DNA of 64,000 bases from RI-153 sp963721725 (lineage in GTDB: Bacteria; Chloroflexota; Anaerolineae; Caldilineales; Caldilineaceae). Positions within the stretch are counted from its first letter, which is position 1. Each line of letters starts with the position of its first letter. The notes under the pieces were generated by a model. That model saw only the letters and a list, made by a program, of their open reading frames with translations. It did no database searches and was not told the DNA's origin. Positions 44,059 through 52,983 of this stretch are shown here, in pieces. The position numbers and the translations under genes were made by a program. The DNA lies in contig CAVRLX010000016.1 of NCBI GenBank assembly GCA_963721725.1, forward strand, positions 682,001-746,000, given 5' to 3'.

Positions 44059-44109
44059 GGACGGATGACGATGTCTCTACGTTCGTCTTTCGTCCATCGT
44101 CATCCGTCC
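44059..44109. repeat. heptamer-type hairpin between convergent genes
   Basis: A 15-bp perfect stem (GGACGGATGACGATG and its complement) has a 21-nt loop. The words are GGACGAT-like, as in the weaker structure at 35524-35590. Confidence 0.75.
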
Positions 44110-44113
44110 GCTG

Positions 44114-45304
44114 CTACCCCTCACGCAACGCCGCAACATTCTCCCGCACCTTCACAATCGCAGCCATTACATCGTCCATCTCTCCCGGCTCGGCCAGGAG
44201 TAGACTCTGCGGCAGCCAGATCACCTCCCGGCAGGCCTGTTCCGCCACAGGGCAGGGCGTCACACGGCTGTAGCCTTCGGCCATGGGCGGCTGATGATAG
44301 AGTGGGAATTTATAGCCCGTGGAGGCGGGAATGCCCTCAGCGCGCAGCGCTTCCACAAAGCGATCCCGTGTGAGAGTGTCCCAGCCGTCGGGATTGTAGC
44401 GGAACATGAAAAGGTGAAAGGCGTGGCGGTCGGCGCGGACATCCCAGCGCATGGGCTGTAGCCCGTCAATCTCCTCGATGAAGCTGTTAAGTTTGCGCGC
44501 ATTTTCCATGCGCCGGCCAGTCTGGGCGTCCAACCGTTCTAGCCCCGCCAGCAGAATTCCGGCTTGCCAGCCCGTCATGCGCAGATTGCTGCCCAGGTTG
44601 GGGTGCTCATACCATGCCCCTTCCGGGCTACGCCCACAATTGACCACGCTCCACAACTTCACCGCCAAATCGTCATCATGGGTGACCAGCGCGCCGCCCT
44701 CCCCCGCCGTGAGATTTTTGCTGTTCTGAAAGCTGAATGATCCCGCTGTGCCCAGCGCGCCCACGGGCTTGCCCTGCCAATGGCTGCCGTGGGCGTGGGC
44801 GGCATCTTCAATGACCGCCAATCCATGCCGCGCCGCCAGCGGCAACAGCGCGTCGAGATCTACCGGGTGACCGGCAAAATGCACCGGGATTATGGCGCGG
44901 GTTTGCGGGCTGATCGCCTCTGCGACTGCCGCCACCGCGAGGTTATAAGTATCCGGTTCAACATCTACGAAAACGGGCGTAGCCCCCACGGTGCGCACGG
45001 CCGCGGCTGTGGCAATAAAAGTGTAGGGCGGCACAATCACCTCGTCGCCGCGGCCAATGCCCAGGGCGCGCAAGGCCGCTTCTAGCGACGTGGTGCCATT
45101 GGTGGTCGTGATGCAATGTTTGGCCCCCATGTGGGCGGCAAACGCGATCTCAAACTCATCCACGGCCGCATCAAAGCCACCCCAATCGCCGCGATCCAAC
45201 ACGGCCAGAAGATCGGTGCGTTCGGCGTCGCTCCATTGCGGCCAAGCCGGCCAGGGCTGTGTGCGAACGGGAGCGCCGCCGAAAAGGGCGAGAGTGTCAG
45301 ACAT
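44114..45304 (-). CDS. DegT/DnrJ/EryC1/StrS-family PLP aminotransferase
   Basis: A 396-residue sugar aminotransferase-type protein. TTTNGTTSLEAALRALGIGRGDEVIVPPYTF and VIEDAAHAHGSHWQGKPVG are family motifs. The PLP lysine is in SFSFQNSKNLTAGEGG. The substrate is probably a nucleotide-linked keto-sugar or a scyllo-inosose-type ketose. The start at 45304 fits the conserved MSDTLALFGGAPVR, while the in-frame start at 45388 lies in the upstream hairpin. Confidence 0.9.
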   Translation of the reverse strand: MSDTLALFGGAPVRTQPWPAWPQWSDAERTDLLAVLDRGDWGGFDAAVDEFEIAFAAHMGAKHCITTTNGTTSLEAALRALGIGRGDEVIVPPYTFIATAAAVRTVGATPVFVDVEPDTYNLAVAAVAEAISPQTRAIIPVHFAGHPVDLDALLPLAARHGLAVIEDAAHAHGSHWQGKPVGALGTAGSFSFQNSKNLTAGEGGALVTHDDDLAVKLWSVVNCGRSPEGAWYEHPNLGSNLRMTGWQAGILLAGLERLDAQTGRRMENARKLNSFIEEIDGLQPMRWDVRADRHAFHLFMFRYNPDGWDTLTRDRFVEALRAEGIPASTGYKFPLYHQPPMAEGYSRVTPCPVAEQACREVIWLPQSLLLAEPGEMDDVMAAIVKVRENVAALREG

Positions 45305-45353
45305 AATACAGTGCCTTTGGGTGAAAAAAAGAGTGATAACCGGCGGGTGGAAT

Positions 45354-45400
45354 GAGTAAGGAGTAATGAGTAGGTTGAGTTTACTCATTACTCCTTACTC
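45354..45400. repeat. heptamer-type hairpin between the LarA-like and DegT genes
   Basis: A perfect 19-bp stem (GAGTAAGGAGTAATGAGTA at 45354-45372, complement at 45382-45400) with a 9-nt loop. It is the cleanest member of the GAGTAAA-word group. Confidence 0.85.
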
Positions 45401-45445
45401 CTTATCCTTGACCATTCCAATCCTGTGCCATACGCAACACGGCCA

Positions 45446-46771
45446 TTACGCCAGTTGTTTGGCCGATTCCAACTGCCACGGGCTGACCATTGTGCCATAC
45501 TCAAACGAGAGAGGAATTTCATCCACAATGCGCAGGCGGGGATGGGCTTCCACGGTTTCGCGCAGGCTGGGGCTGACATAGAAGTGTTCCAGACTCAGCG
45601 TGTCGCGGATGAAGACCATTTTCGCCTCGGCGGGCGGCTCGGCACAGCCGCGCACGGCCACTTGCAGCGCGCGCTCGTCGTCGGGCATGGTAACGGGCAG
45701 ATGCACACGGTACATGCCGAAGATGCCCGATGTAATGGCGTTGGTATAGGTCGCCACCCAGTCAATCTTCGAAAAGACACGCGCCGTAGTCACATTAGCA
45801 ATGCCAAGCCCAGAGACATTGCCGTGGGTCGGCTCGGTCAGGTCCAACACTGTGATCACACCCACATCGACATTGCCAAACGCTTCGGGCTGGCGCGGGA
45901 TCATCAAGCGGCTGATCACGTTGGTGTCCATGCCCGTGCCGCTAATATTTTTGCCCAGTTGTTGGATGACCAAAATGTCAACCACGTCAAAGGGGATCTG
46001 GGCCAAATAATCTTTGGCCCGTTTGAGCAACTTTGCCTCTTTTTCCGTGCCGATCTCGGCGTCGGTGAGGCCCGCAATCAGCGCGGTATCCTCATAGGCG
46101 TTTTCCACCGGGCAGATCGCGCCACGCAGATCGGCGTTGGCGGCATAGATGCGCGCTGCTGGTTCCAGATAGCGCTGAAAGTTGCGCCCGCCGCCGGCGT
46201 GCATAATCGACGCGCCGTATTGCTTGCCCAAGCCAATCACCGACATTTTGGAGGGGCCACTCTCCAAATGGCTGCGGAAATCGGTGTGCGGCTTGATGCG
46301 GCTGACCAGAATTGTGTGGTCGGCGACTATGGAATCTTTGCCCTGATAGAGTGTGGGGCCACCCTCAATCTGGCCGATGACCTCGACCTCCATCGTGGCG
46401 CGCACCTCCACGCCCATGGCCGCGGCGGTGACGCCCATGCCTTCCAAAATTTCGATCTGGCCTTCGGCAGTGGCCCCGCCGTGGCTGCCCATGGCCGGGA
46501 CAATATAGGGTTTCATGCCGGCTGCTTTGAGATGATCTACCGTGGCGCGCACAATTTTGGGCAGGTTGGCAATGCCGCGGCTGCCTGCGCCCACCGCCAC
46601 CGTGTCACCGGCTTTCATGGCGGCCAGAATGCCGCTCTCTTGTAACGCCTTGCCCACCTCGGCGTGGATGTCTTTTACACGCGGCGCGTCGAAGGTCTGC
46701 TCCACAGCCAGCAGCGTCTTGGGCAGCGGGGCCGGGAAATCTAACTGTTCAATCTGTTCTAATAAGTTCAT
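45446..46771 (-). CDS. lactate racemase-like protein (LarA / DUF2088 N-terminal domain)
   Basis: A 441-residue protein of the nickel-dependent racemase superfamily. The substrate-domain motifs AVGAGSRGIANLPKIVRA, YIVPAMGSHGGATAEGQIEIL and ILVSRIKPHTDFRSHLESGPSKM are visible. The NPN cofactor-making LarB/C/E genes are not in the window. The substrate may be another 2-hydroxy acid or sugar acid. GAGAGGATAG precedes the ATG at 46771. Confidence 0.85.
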   Translation of the reverse strand: MNLLEQIEQLDFPAPLPKTLLAVEQTFDAPRVKDIHAEVGKALQESGILAAMKAGDTVAVGAGSRGIANLPKIVRATVDHLKAAGMKPYIVPAMGSHGGATAEGQIEILEGMGVTAAAMGVEVRATMEVEVIGQIEGGPTLYQGKDSIVADHTILVSRIKPHTDFRSHLESGPSKMSVIGLGKQYGASIMHAGGGRNFQRYLEPAARIYAANADLRGAICPVENAYEDTALIAGLTDAEIGTEKEAKLLKRAKDYLAQIPFDVVDILVIQQLGKNISGTGMDTNVISRLMIPRQPEAFGNVDVGVITVLDLTEPTHGNVSGLGIANVTTARVFSKIDWVATYTNAITSGIFGMYRVHLPVTMPDDERALQVAVRGCAEPPAEAKMVFIRDTLSLEHFYVSPSLRETVEAHPRLRIVDEIPLSFEYGTMVSPWQLESAKQLA

Positions 46772-46851
46772 GGGGCTATCCTCTCTTTTTGTGTAAAGCA
46801 CTATGTAAAGTTATGCAAGCTGAATCACAGCGTATTGGTAATCTTTTGTTT

Positions 46852-47460
46852 TTATCCAAGCGCCGCAAACACTTGTTTCACGTCCACGATAAAGCCGGCC
46901 AGCAACACCGATGATGCTGTTTCCCGCTCGCCAAATTCGCCATGCACACGAGAGTGCTGGCCGTCCAGTGCCAGCACGGTAATGCGCCGCTCGGAGGGAT
47001 CGATCAGCCAGTATTCGGGAAGGCCAGCGCGCGTACTCGTGGCGTTTGGTTACCGTGTCCCGGCGGCGGTCGTCGGGGCTGATCACCTCTATCACCAAAT
47101 CCGCACCCTCCCAAAAGCGTTCGCCCATGCGTCCGGCATGGTCCGCCGCCATGAACATCACGTCCGGATCACGAAACTTGCCCGGCCACAGTTGTATCCG
47201 TAGCGGCGCAACCATCACTCGCCCCAGGTTTTCGGATTGTACAAAAGCCAAAAGAACGTGATAGAGGGCAAGGACTAGATCTGATGTGAAAACGTGGGCA
47301 TCGGGACAACCTCCAAATGACCGTGTGAAAACTCCACCAGCCGATTGGTATCCAGGGTCAGATATTCGTCTTCGCTCCATGTCCGTTGGGCGGGGAAGAG
47401 TTCGGCAATCTCCCAGGTGGGTTCGGCATAATCATCCATGATGGCATTGGGGCGCTCCAT
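46852..47460 (-). pseudogene. Uma2-family (DUF820) gene broken by two frameshifts
   Basis: It starts at 47460 with GAGGTAGAC upstream: MERPNAIMDDYAEPTWEIAELFPAQRTWSEDEYLTLDTNR is very like the intact paralogue at 5501-6100. The frame breaks after SHQ (about 47278, one base missing) and again after HEYAR (about 47042, consistent with loss of GC from a GCGCGC run). Combining frames gives a full Uma2 protein ending VFAALG at 46852. It may be a real pseudogene or sequence errors; the shifts differ in type from the single-base insertions elsewhere. Confidence 0.8.
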
Positions 47461-47470
47461 GTCTACCTCC

Positions 47471-48562
47471 TCATCCGCACCTATACAAACAGGATGCGTG
47501 TTGCGTATCAAAACGGAGTACGCAACACGCAATACTCATCACGCACCGCGTCTGCGGCTCCAACACCACCTTCACCCAATCCTGTTCGCCCTTCGCCAAC
47601 TGCCGGAAGATCTCCGAGGCTTCGTCCAACGAGGCGTATTTTTCCACCAACGCATCCACGTTGAAGCGGTTGTGGGCCAGGGCATCAATCGAGGCGGCAA
47701 ACTCGACTTCGTTGAAACCATAGGTGCCGCGCACAGTTAGCTCGCGTGTGACAATGCTCTGCATGTCAATGGTAACCATTTTGGCGCTGTTGCCAATCCA
47801 GGTGACGTGACCGCCGTTGCGGGTGACGTCGATGGCCTGCTGCGCCGTGGGGGTGATGCCCACCGCCTCCAGCGCCACGTCCACACCGCCGCCGGTGAGG
47901 TTGTGGATCGTCTTGACGGCATCCTCTTTGTCTACGTTGATCACCACGTCCGCACCCAACTCCTCGGCCAGTTCCAGCCGTCGCGGCGAACGGTCGATGA
48001 CGATGATCTTGCCTGCGCCCTTCAGCCGCGCCGCCAGCATCGCCAGCAGTCCAATCGGCCCCGCACCAATCACAGCGACAGTTTGCATCAATTCAAGCGG
48101 CGTAATGTTGACGGCGTGCATGGTCACTGAAACCGGCTCACACAGGGCCGCACGCGCCCAACTCAACTGCGGCGGTTTGCGGAAAAGCTGCTCCGGGCGC
48201 ACGGCCACCTGCTCTGCATACGCGCCGTGTTCGTTCATGCCGGTCATGCGCCGATAGGGCGAGCGGTTGATGGGGTAGGGATCGGGGCCTTCGGCCACAG
48301 AATAAAAGGGGATGGCGATGACCTCGTCGCCTGTGGTAAAACCGCTCACGCCCTCGCCCACGCCAGCCACGGTCCCGGCAAACTCATGGCCCATGATAAT
48401 GCCCGGTGTGCGTCGTCCCGTGCTGCCTGTGTAGCCGTGAATATCCGAGCCGCAGATCCCCACCGATTTGACGTCCACCACCACACGCCCGCTGCTTGCC
48501 TGGGGAGCTTCAACTTCTTCCACAGGCATCTCCCAGGGGCCACGATACACGAGTGCTTTCAT
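47471..48562 (-). CDS. zinc-dependent medium-chain dehydrogenase
   Basis: An alcohol/polyol dehydrogenase of the MDR family, 363 residues. Catalytic zinc ligands are in VGICGSDIHGYTG and GHEFAG, followed by CEPVSVTMHAV. The NAD-binding loop is VAVIGAGPIGLLAMLAA. The structural zinc lobe is replaced by a SVAEGPDPYPINRSPYRRMTG segment. The natural end LEPQ is followed by 26 extra residues encoded inside a hairpin (47496-47530), apparently because that element removed the original stop. Confidence 0.9.
   Translation of the reverse strand: MKALVYRGPWEMPVEEVEAPQASSGRVVVDVKSVGICGSDIHGYTGSTGRRTPGIIMGHEFAGTVAGVGEGVSGFTTGDEVIAIPFYSVAEGPDPYPINRSPYRRMTGMNEHGAYAEQVAVRPEQLFRKPPQLSWARAALCEPVSVTMHAVNITPLELMQTVAVIGAGPIGLLAMLAARLKGAGKIIVIDRSPRRLELAEELGADVVINVDKEDAVKTIHNLTGGGVDVALEAVGITPTAQQAIDVTRNGGHVTWIGNSAKMVTIDMQSIVTRELTVRGTYGFNEVEFAASIDALAHNRFNVDALVEKYASLDEASEIFRQLAKGEQDWVKVVLEPQTRCVMSIACCVLRFDTQHASCLYRCG
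47496..47530. repeat. hairpin inside the dehydrogenase 3' end
   Basis: A perfect 12-bp inverted repeat (GCGTGTTGCGTA / TACGCAACACGC) has an 11-nt loop, with TGCGTGTTGCG-type repeated words. It encodes part of the C-terminal tail MSIACCVLRFDTQHASCLY. Confidence 0.7.
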
Positions 48563-48735
48563 GATATTGTCCTAACCAGATCGGAGTGATAAAGATTGGT
48601 GTAATGAAGGGAAAGATAGGTCAATAGTGGCATTATCGGGCGAAAATGTCAATTGATCTGGCGACCATTCCCGGAATGTTGACCTACCCTGAGATGTACC
48701 TGTGAGATGCAGGCAGGGAAAGAAAGATAAACAGG

Positions 48736-48814
48736 ACTTACGCACCAGGCAGTTGTGACAGAAGCAGTTGAACTTTTCTGAAAAGTTCAACTGCTGGGGC
48801 GACTGCGTAATGCC
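48736..48814. other. structured intergenic DNA of unknown role
   Basis: In the 338-nt gap between the dehydrogenase and the baeRF-like gene, a 15-16 bp hairpin (AGCAGTTGAACTTTTC, 48761-48793) is flanked by two alternative inverted pairs: TTACGCA/TGCGTAA and CAGGCA/TGCCTG. The pair order makes them mutually exclusive. A leftover insertion-sequence end is possible. The rest of the gap shows nothing else apart from the terminator at 48820. Confidence 0.4.
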
Positions 48815-48819
48815 TGATA

Positions 48820-48860
48820 AAAAGAAGACAGGATGAAAGGGTTGCTTTCATCCTGTCTTC
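48820..48860 (-). terminator. intrinsic terminator of the baeRF-like gene
   Basis: An 18-bp perfect stem (AAGAAGACAGGATGAAAG and its complement) with a 5-nt loop. It is followed on the minus strand by TTTATCAGG. Confidence 0.85.
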
Positions 48861-48901
48861 TTGTAAACTCTCTGCATTCTATCTTAGGGCGAAAGCGGAA
48901 C

Positions 48902-49990
48902 TTAATACCGCGTCAGCGCGCCGATCTTGCCCGCCTCGGCCAGGCGAGGATGCTCGTTGAGCACGGTTACATCCACGCCGCCCAGCAGCGAACGGCGCAA
49001 CACGCTGTCCACGGCATCGGGCAGTGACTCTAGTTCTTCGCTGCTACCAGAGGCGGCGGCTTCCTCTTCGCTCAGCACCACAAAGCGCGAATCTTTGTAG
49101 CGGAAGGCGGGTTGCGAATAGTTGCCCAGCACTACCACATGTTGGGCGCGGCCTGTTTGCACAGCGTTGAGCGTATCGGCCAGCCCCAGCACGGCGTTGC
49201 CGCCCTTGTACGCCGCGGTGATCACCTGATCGGCCAACTCACTGCCTTCGGCGCGCGCAGCCTCGCGCGGAAGTTCGGCAATTTGCACCTGAATCTCGGC
49301 AGGTGTGGCGTTGGCGTCAGCGGAGATCTCCCCGATGACCATCGAGCGCAAACGTTGGCTGAGCATGGCCCGAAACTGTGCCACATTTTTGTCTGTGCCT
49401 GCCAGCACCAGTCGGCGAGTATTGGTGCGCCGATAAAAATCCTCCGCCAGTTCGGCGGCATCACTGAGATTCTGGCGGGCAGTCTCGGCCTCGTGGCGCT
49501 GATAGCGAGCCGCCGCCCAGCCACCTGCCCGGTGCATGTGAACCTCCTCGCCCAGATGTCCCTGTAGCGCTTCTAAAATGCCCATATGAAAGACATAAAG
49601 CCGCGCCCCCATTTGGTCAACCTGGATCACGCCTAGCCGCTGATAAGTATCGAGCAGGGTTGCCAGTTGATGCACATAGGGGCGAAAGCTCACAAAAACC
49701 GCATCTTCTACAGGCACGGGCAAGCTCTTGGCCCACCAAAATTCCTGCCCGGCACAGCTAAACAGGATCAGGCCGCGGCCCTGCCAGTTATAGCCCATTT
49801 CCACATAATTTTGCACGCGTTGTAGATCTTCGGCATCGGCTCCCTCGGCGCGTTCCAGCAGCGCGCGCAGGGCGAGCCTGTACTTTTCAGGTGTGCGCCG
49901 GTGTGGATCCACATTGAGGTAGACGCTAAGAACAGGGTGTTCGTGACATTCAAACTCAACTGCCTGACGAACGTCGAAGTCGGTCAACAT
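48902..49990 (-). CDS. baeRF / VLRF1-like protein (bacterial eRF1-domain family)
   Basis: A 362-residue protein resembling bacterial relatives of archaeo-eukaryotic release factor 1. HPVLSVYLNVDPHRRTPEKYRLALRALLERA is the usual N-terminal block. The middle domain has RAGGWAAARYQRHEAE, in the position of the eRF1 GGQ loop but with Trp instead of Gln. The third domain has RRLVLAGTDKNVAQFRAML and ends VTVLNEHPRLAEAGKIGALTRY. A ribosome-rescue or peptidyl-tRNA role is inferred only. AGGAGGT precedes the ATG at 49990. Confidence 0.75.
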   Translation of the reverse strand: MLTDFDVRQAVEFECHEHPVLSVYLNVDPHRRTPEKYRLALRALLERAEGADAEDLQRVQNYVEMGYNWQGRGLILFSCAGQEFWWAKSLPVPVEDAVFVSFRPYVHQLATLLDTYQRLGVIQVDQMGARLYVFHMGILEALQGHLGEEVHMHRAGGWAAARYQRHEAETARQNLSDAAELAEDFYRRTNTRRLVLAGTDKNVAQFRAMLSQRLRSMVIGEISADANATPAEIQVQIAELPREAARAEGSELADQVITAAYKGGNAVLGLADTLNAVQTGRAQHVVVLGNYSQPAFRYKDSRFVVLSEEEAAASGSSEELESLPDAVDSVLRRSLLGGVDVTVLNEHPRLAEAGKIGALTRY

Positions 49991-50058
49991 AAGGTAACCT
50001 CCTATGCAAACGGGGTAGGGGAGAGTTCTGACAATCGATCTCTGCCAAAGATAGACTA

Positions 50059-50118
50059 AGCAGCGCCACAAAGGAAGACTTTTTACTCTTTGAAAAATGT
50101 CCTTGTGTACGGCTGCGG
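50059..50118 (+). repeat. 60-bp dispersed hairpin repeat, copy 4
   Basis: Same family as 1851, 13651 and 16244, with a slightly altered right end (GTGTACGGCTGCGG). It lies 68 nt upstream of the baeRF-like start codon in the divergent gap to the Fur-family gene. Confidence 0.85.
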
Positions 50119-50198
50119 ATTATATCCGGGAAGAGAGACCGCTTTACAGTATCACCGCGGCGGCAGCTTTGTCAAAGGAGTAGATTGTGGTAGTTATC

Positions 50199-50266
50199 TA
50201 GATTCATTCTAAATAAGCTTGACATTGGCGTTATTGGGTGCGATACTTTTATTTAGAATGAATCTA
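50199..50266 (+). promoter_or_regulatory. promoter flanked by two PerR/Fur-type operators
   Basis: TTGACA (50219-50224), a 17-nt spacer and GATACT (50242-50247) form the promoter. The 18-bp sequence TAGATTCATTCTAAATAA (50199-50216) sits just upstream and its exact reverse complement (50249-50266) just downstream. Each arm contains a near-palindromic 7-1-7 core (TTAGAAT-type), as expected for Fur/PerR sites. The spacing suggests autoregulation of the next gene by a dimer pair. Confidence 0.75.
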
Positions 50267-50286
50267 ATTAAGTGGGGAAGACTTGT

Positions 50287-50745
50287 ATGAATGATGCAGA
50301 CTTCTATCTGGATGCATTGAAACGGGGCGGGCATCGCATTACAGAACAGCGGCGGGCGATCTGCGCTTTTTTGGCCGATACCCCGCGCCATCCCACGCCG
50401 CTGGATGTGTATATACATGTCAGCGAAGGCCACCCGGAGATCAGCCGGGCCACGGTCTATAATACGCTGAATGCGCTGCGTGATCTGGGCGCGATTGTGG
50501 AGATTAGTGCTGGGGGCGAACACACCCATTACGATACCAACCCGGCCCCCCACATGAACCTGATCTGCCTGCGTTGCGACGAGGTTTTTGATCACGAAGG
50601 TAGCCTTGACACCAGCAATCTCTATCAGCAAATTTATAGCGAAACAGGCTTTCAGCCCGTCGTCGTGCAAGTGCAGATAATGGGGTTTTGTCCTGCATGT
50701 CGGGCGAAAAAGCGCGATGAGATTCGACAGCAACTGCGGAAATAA
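50287..50745 (+). CDS. perR: Fur-family regulator, PerR-like
   Basis: A 152-residue metal-dependent repressor. The winged helix includes HPEISRATVYNTLNALRDLG. Metal-site residues are in HTHYDTNPAPHMNLICLRCDEV, and the second CxxC is in GFCPACRAKK, giving the structural zinc pair. Downstream is a metal-exporting P-type ATPase, the arrangement of PerR-ZosA or PerR-PfeT. The symbol is inferred from this and from the operators. The start at 50287 has GGGGAAG upstream. Confidence 0.85.
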   Translation: MNDADFYLDALKRGGHRITEQRRAICAFLADTPRHPTPLDVYIHVSEGHPEISRATVYNTLNALRDLGAIVEISAGGEHTHYDTNPAPHMNLICLRCDEVFDHEGSLDTSNLYQQIYSETGFQPVVVQVQIMGFCPACRAKKRDEIRQQLRK

Positions 50746-50903
50746 CGGGTTGCAGGTGGCAAGTTGCAAGGTAATGTCATTAAGCTGTTGAGCAGAGATT
50801 AGGCGATTGGCACAGAAATTCAATCTCTCAATCGCTATGCATTGCACGTACATAAATCGAACTACCTCTGGATCCCCAAGAAGCATGATAAGGATGAATG
50901 AAC

Positions 50904-52953
50904 ATGACAACACAGCCGCTCCAAAATGAATTGCCGGGAAGCAAAATGAGAACCCCGGCTCCCACCCATTGGCTGGCAACCCTGGGCACGTTGCGCTTCT
51001 GGCGCGAGAATCCTGAACTGGCGCTGGCGGCGATTACGCTGGTGGCTCTGTTGACGGGCTGGCTGGGCGGCTCGGTGACGGGCGCGCTGCCGGGCTGGGC
51101 CGTGGCGATCTGTGCTGTGGTTGCCTTTGCGGCCGGTGGCTATTCCGGGATGCGCGAGGCCATTGCCGATGCTCGCAAGGCACAGTTGAACATTGACTTT
51201 TTAATGATCGCGGCGGCGGTGGGCGCGGCGGCGATTGGCGAATGGGAAGAGGGCGCGCTGCTGCTCTTTCTCTTTACCCTGAGCGGCGCGCTGGAAGAGT
51301 TCGCCATTGATCGCACGCGTAAGGCGATTGAAGGGCTGCTGGATCTGCGCCCAGAGACAGCTCACCTGCGCCGCGGCGAGGATCTGGTGGAGATCGGGGT
51401 GGAGGAACTGGCTGTGGGCGATGTGGTGATGGTGCGCCCTGGCGAGCGGCTGCCTGTGGACGGTACGGTCATCGGCGGTAACAGCAGTGTGGATCAAAGC
51501 CCGGTGACCGGCGAGAGTGTGCCCGTTCACAAAAGCCTGGATGATACGGTCTTTTCGGGGACGATCAACGGCGGCGGCGCGCTGGAGGTGCGGGTGACCA
51601 AACTGGCCTCGGAAAGCACGCTCAGCAAGATTATTCAATTGGTGCAGGAAGCACAGGAAGATGCCGCGCCTACACAGCGCCTTATCGACCGCTTTAGTCA
51701 GCCCTACACACTCATTGTCATAGGGGCAACGCTGCTGGCTGTGCTGATTCCGTGGCTTTTTATCGACGAACCCTTTAGCGCCACGATCTACCGGGCCATG
51801 ACGCTGCTGGTGGTGGCGAGTCCGTGCGCGTTGATCATCAGCACGCCGGCCAGCATTCTCAGCGCAATTGCGGCGGCGGCGCGTGGCGGTGTCCTCTTCA
51901 AAGGCGGCGTCTATTTGGAAAAGGCCGCCGAGTTGGACATTCTGGCCTTTGACAAAACCGGCACGCTCACCCACGGCAAACCGGTGTTGACCGATGTGAA
52001 GCCGCTGAACAGCTACAGCCGCGCCGATGTGATCCGGCTGGCGGCGGGCGCGGAAAGCCTAAGCGAGCATCCCATTGCGCGGGCCATCTTGAATGCGGCC
52101 CGCACAGAAAACATTGCCATTGACGAACCCGATGAGTTTCAGTCCATTGTCGGTCACGGCATCCAGGCCATCTATGAGCGCAACGGTGAGCGCGAGGTGA
52201 TCGATCATTGGCAATGACCGCCTCTTCATGGACGAAAAGATGGATCTTTCCCCGGCCATTCGCATGATCGGCCAGCAACTGCAAAAGCAAGGCAAGACCG
52301 CCATGTTGGTAGTGCGGCGCAGCACCGTGGGCGATACGCTGGGCGATGACCGCGACTGGGAAGTGGTGGGCTATCTGGCTGTGGCCGACACGCTGCGCGA
52401 GAACGCCCGCGATACGATTGCGGCGCTGAAGCGGATTGGCGTCAAACGTATGGCGATGCTCACAGGCGATAACCACAACGTGGCCCAGGCCATTGCCCGC
52501 CAGGTGGGGCTAGACGATGCCGATGTCTACGCCGATCTGCTGCCAGAGCAGAAGGTGGAGATTGTGCGCGAACTGGTGAAACAGGGCTGTGTGGCAATGG
52601 TGGGCGACGGCGTTAATGATGCGCCAGCACTGGCAACCGCCAGCGTGGGGATCGCCATGGGCGCGGCGGGCACAGATGTGGCGCTGGAAACTGCCGACGT
52701 GGTGCTAATGTCCGATGATCTCAGCAAACTGCCCTTTATGCTTGATCTCAGCCGCCGGGCTGGGCAAGTTGTGCGCCAGAATTTGATCTTCTCGGTGGGG
52801 GTAATTGTCACTCTGGTGACGTTGACTATTCTTGTGCCGATCTTCGTGCCGGGGTTTGTACTGCCCTTGCCTTTGGGGGTCGTCGGCCACGAGGGCAGCA
52901 CACTCATTGTGGTTGGCAACGGACTGCGGCTGCTGGCGATGCGACCCAAATAG
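50904..52953 (+). CDS. heavy-metal-translocating P-type ATPase (one frameshift)
   Basis: A P1B ATPase of about 683 residues. TGES is in QSPVTGESVPVHK, the metal-path motif is SPCALIIS, the phosphorylation site is FDKTGTLTHGKP, and the hinge is VGDGVNDAPALATAS. No N-terminal HMA domain or Cys-rich metal-binding region is present. SPC plus a PerR-like regulator fits the ZosA/PfeT-type Zn(II) or Fe(II) exporters. The frame breaks near 52205 (GATCGA[T]CATTGG); removing one base restores REVIDIGNDRLFMDEKMD. ATG at 50904 is preferred to 50898 for ribosome-site spacing. Confidence 0.9.
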
Positions 52954-52983
52954 CGATTAGCGATTGGTGATTGAAATTCGGAC

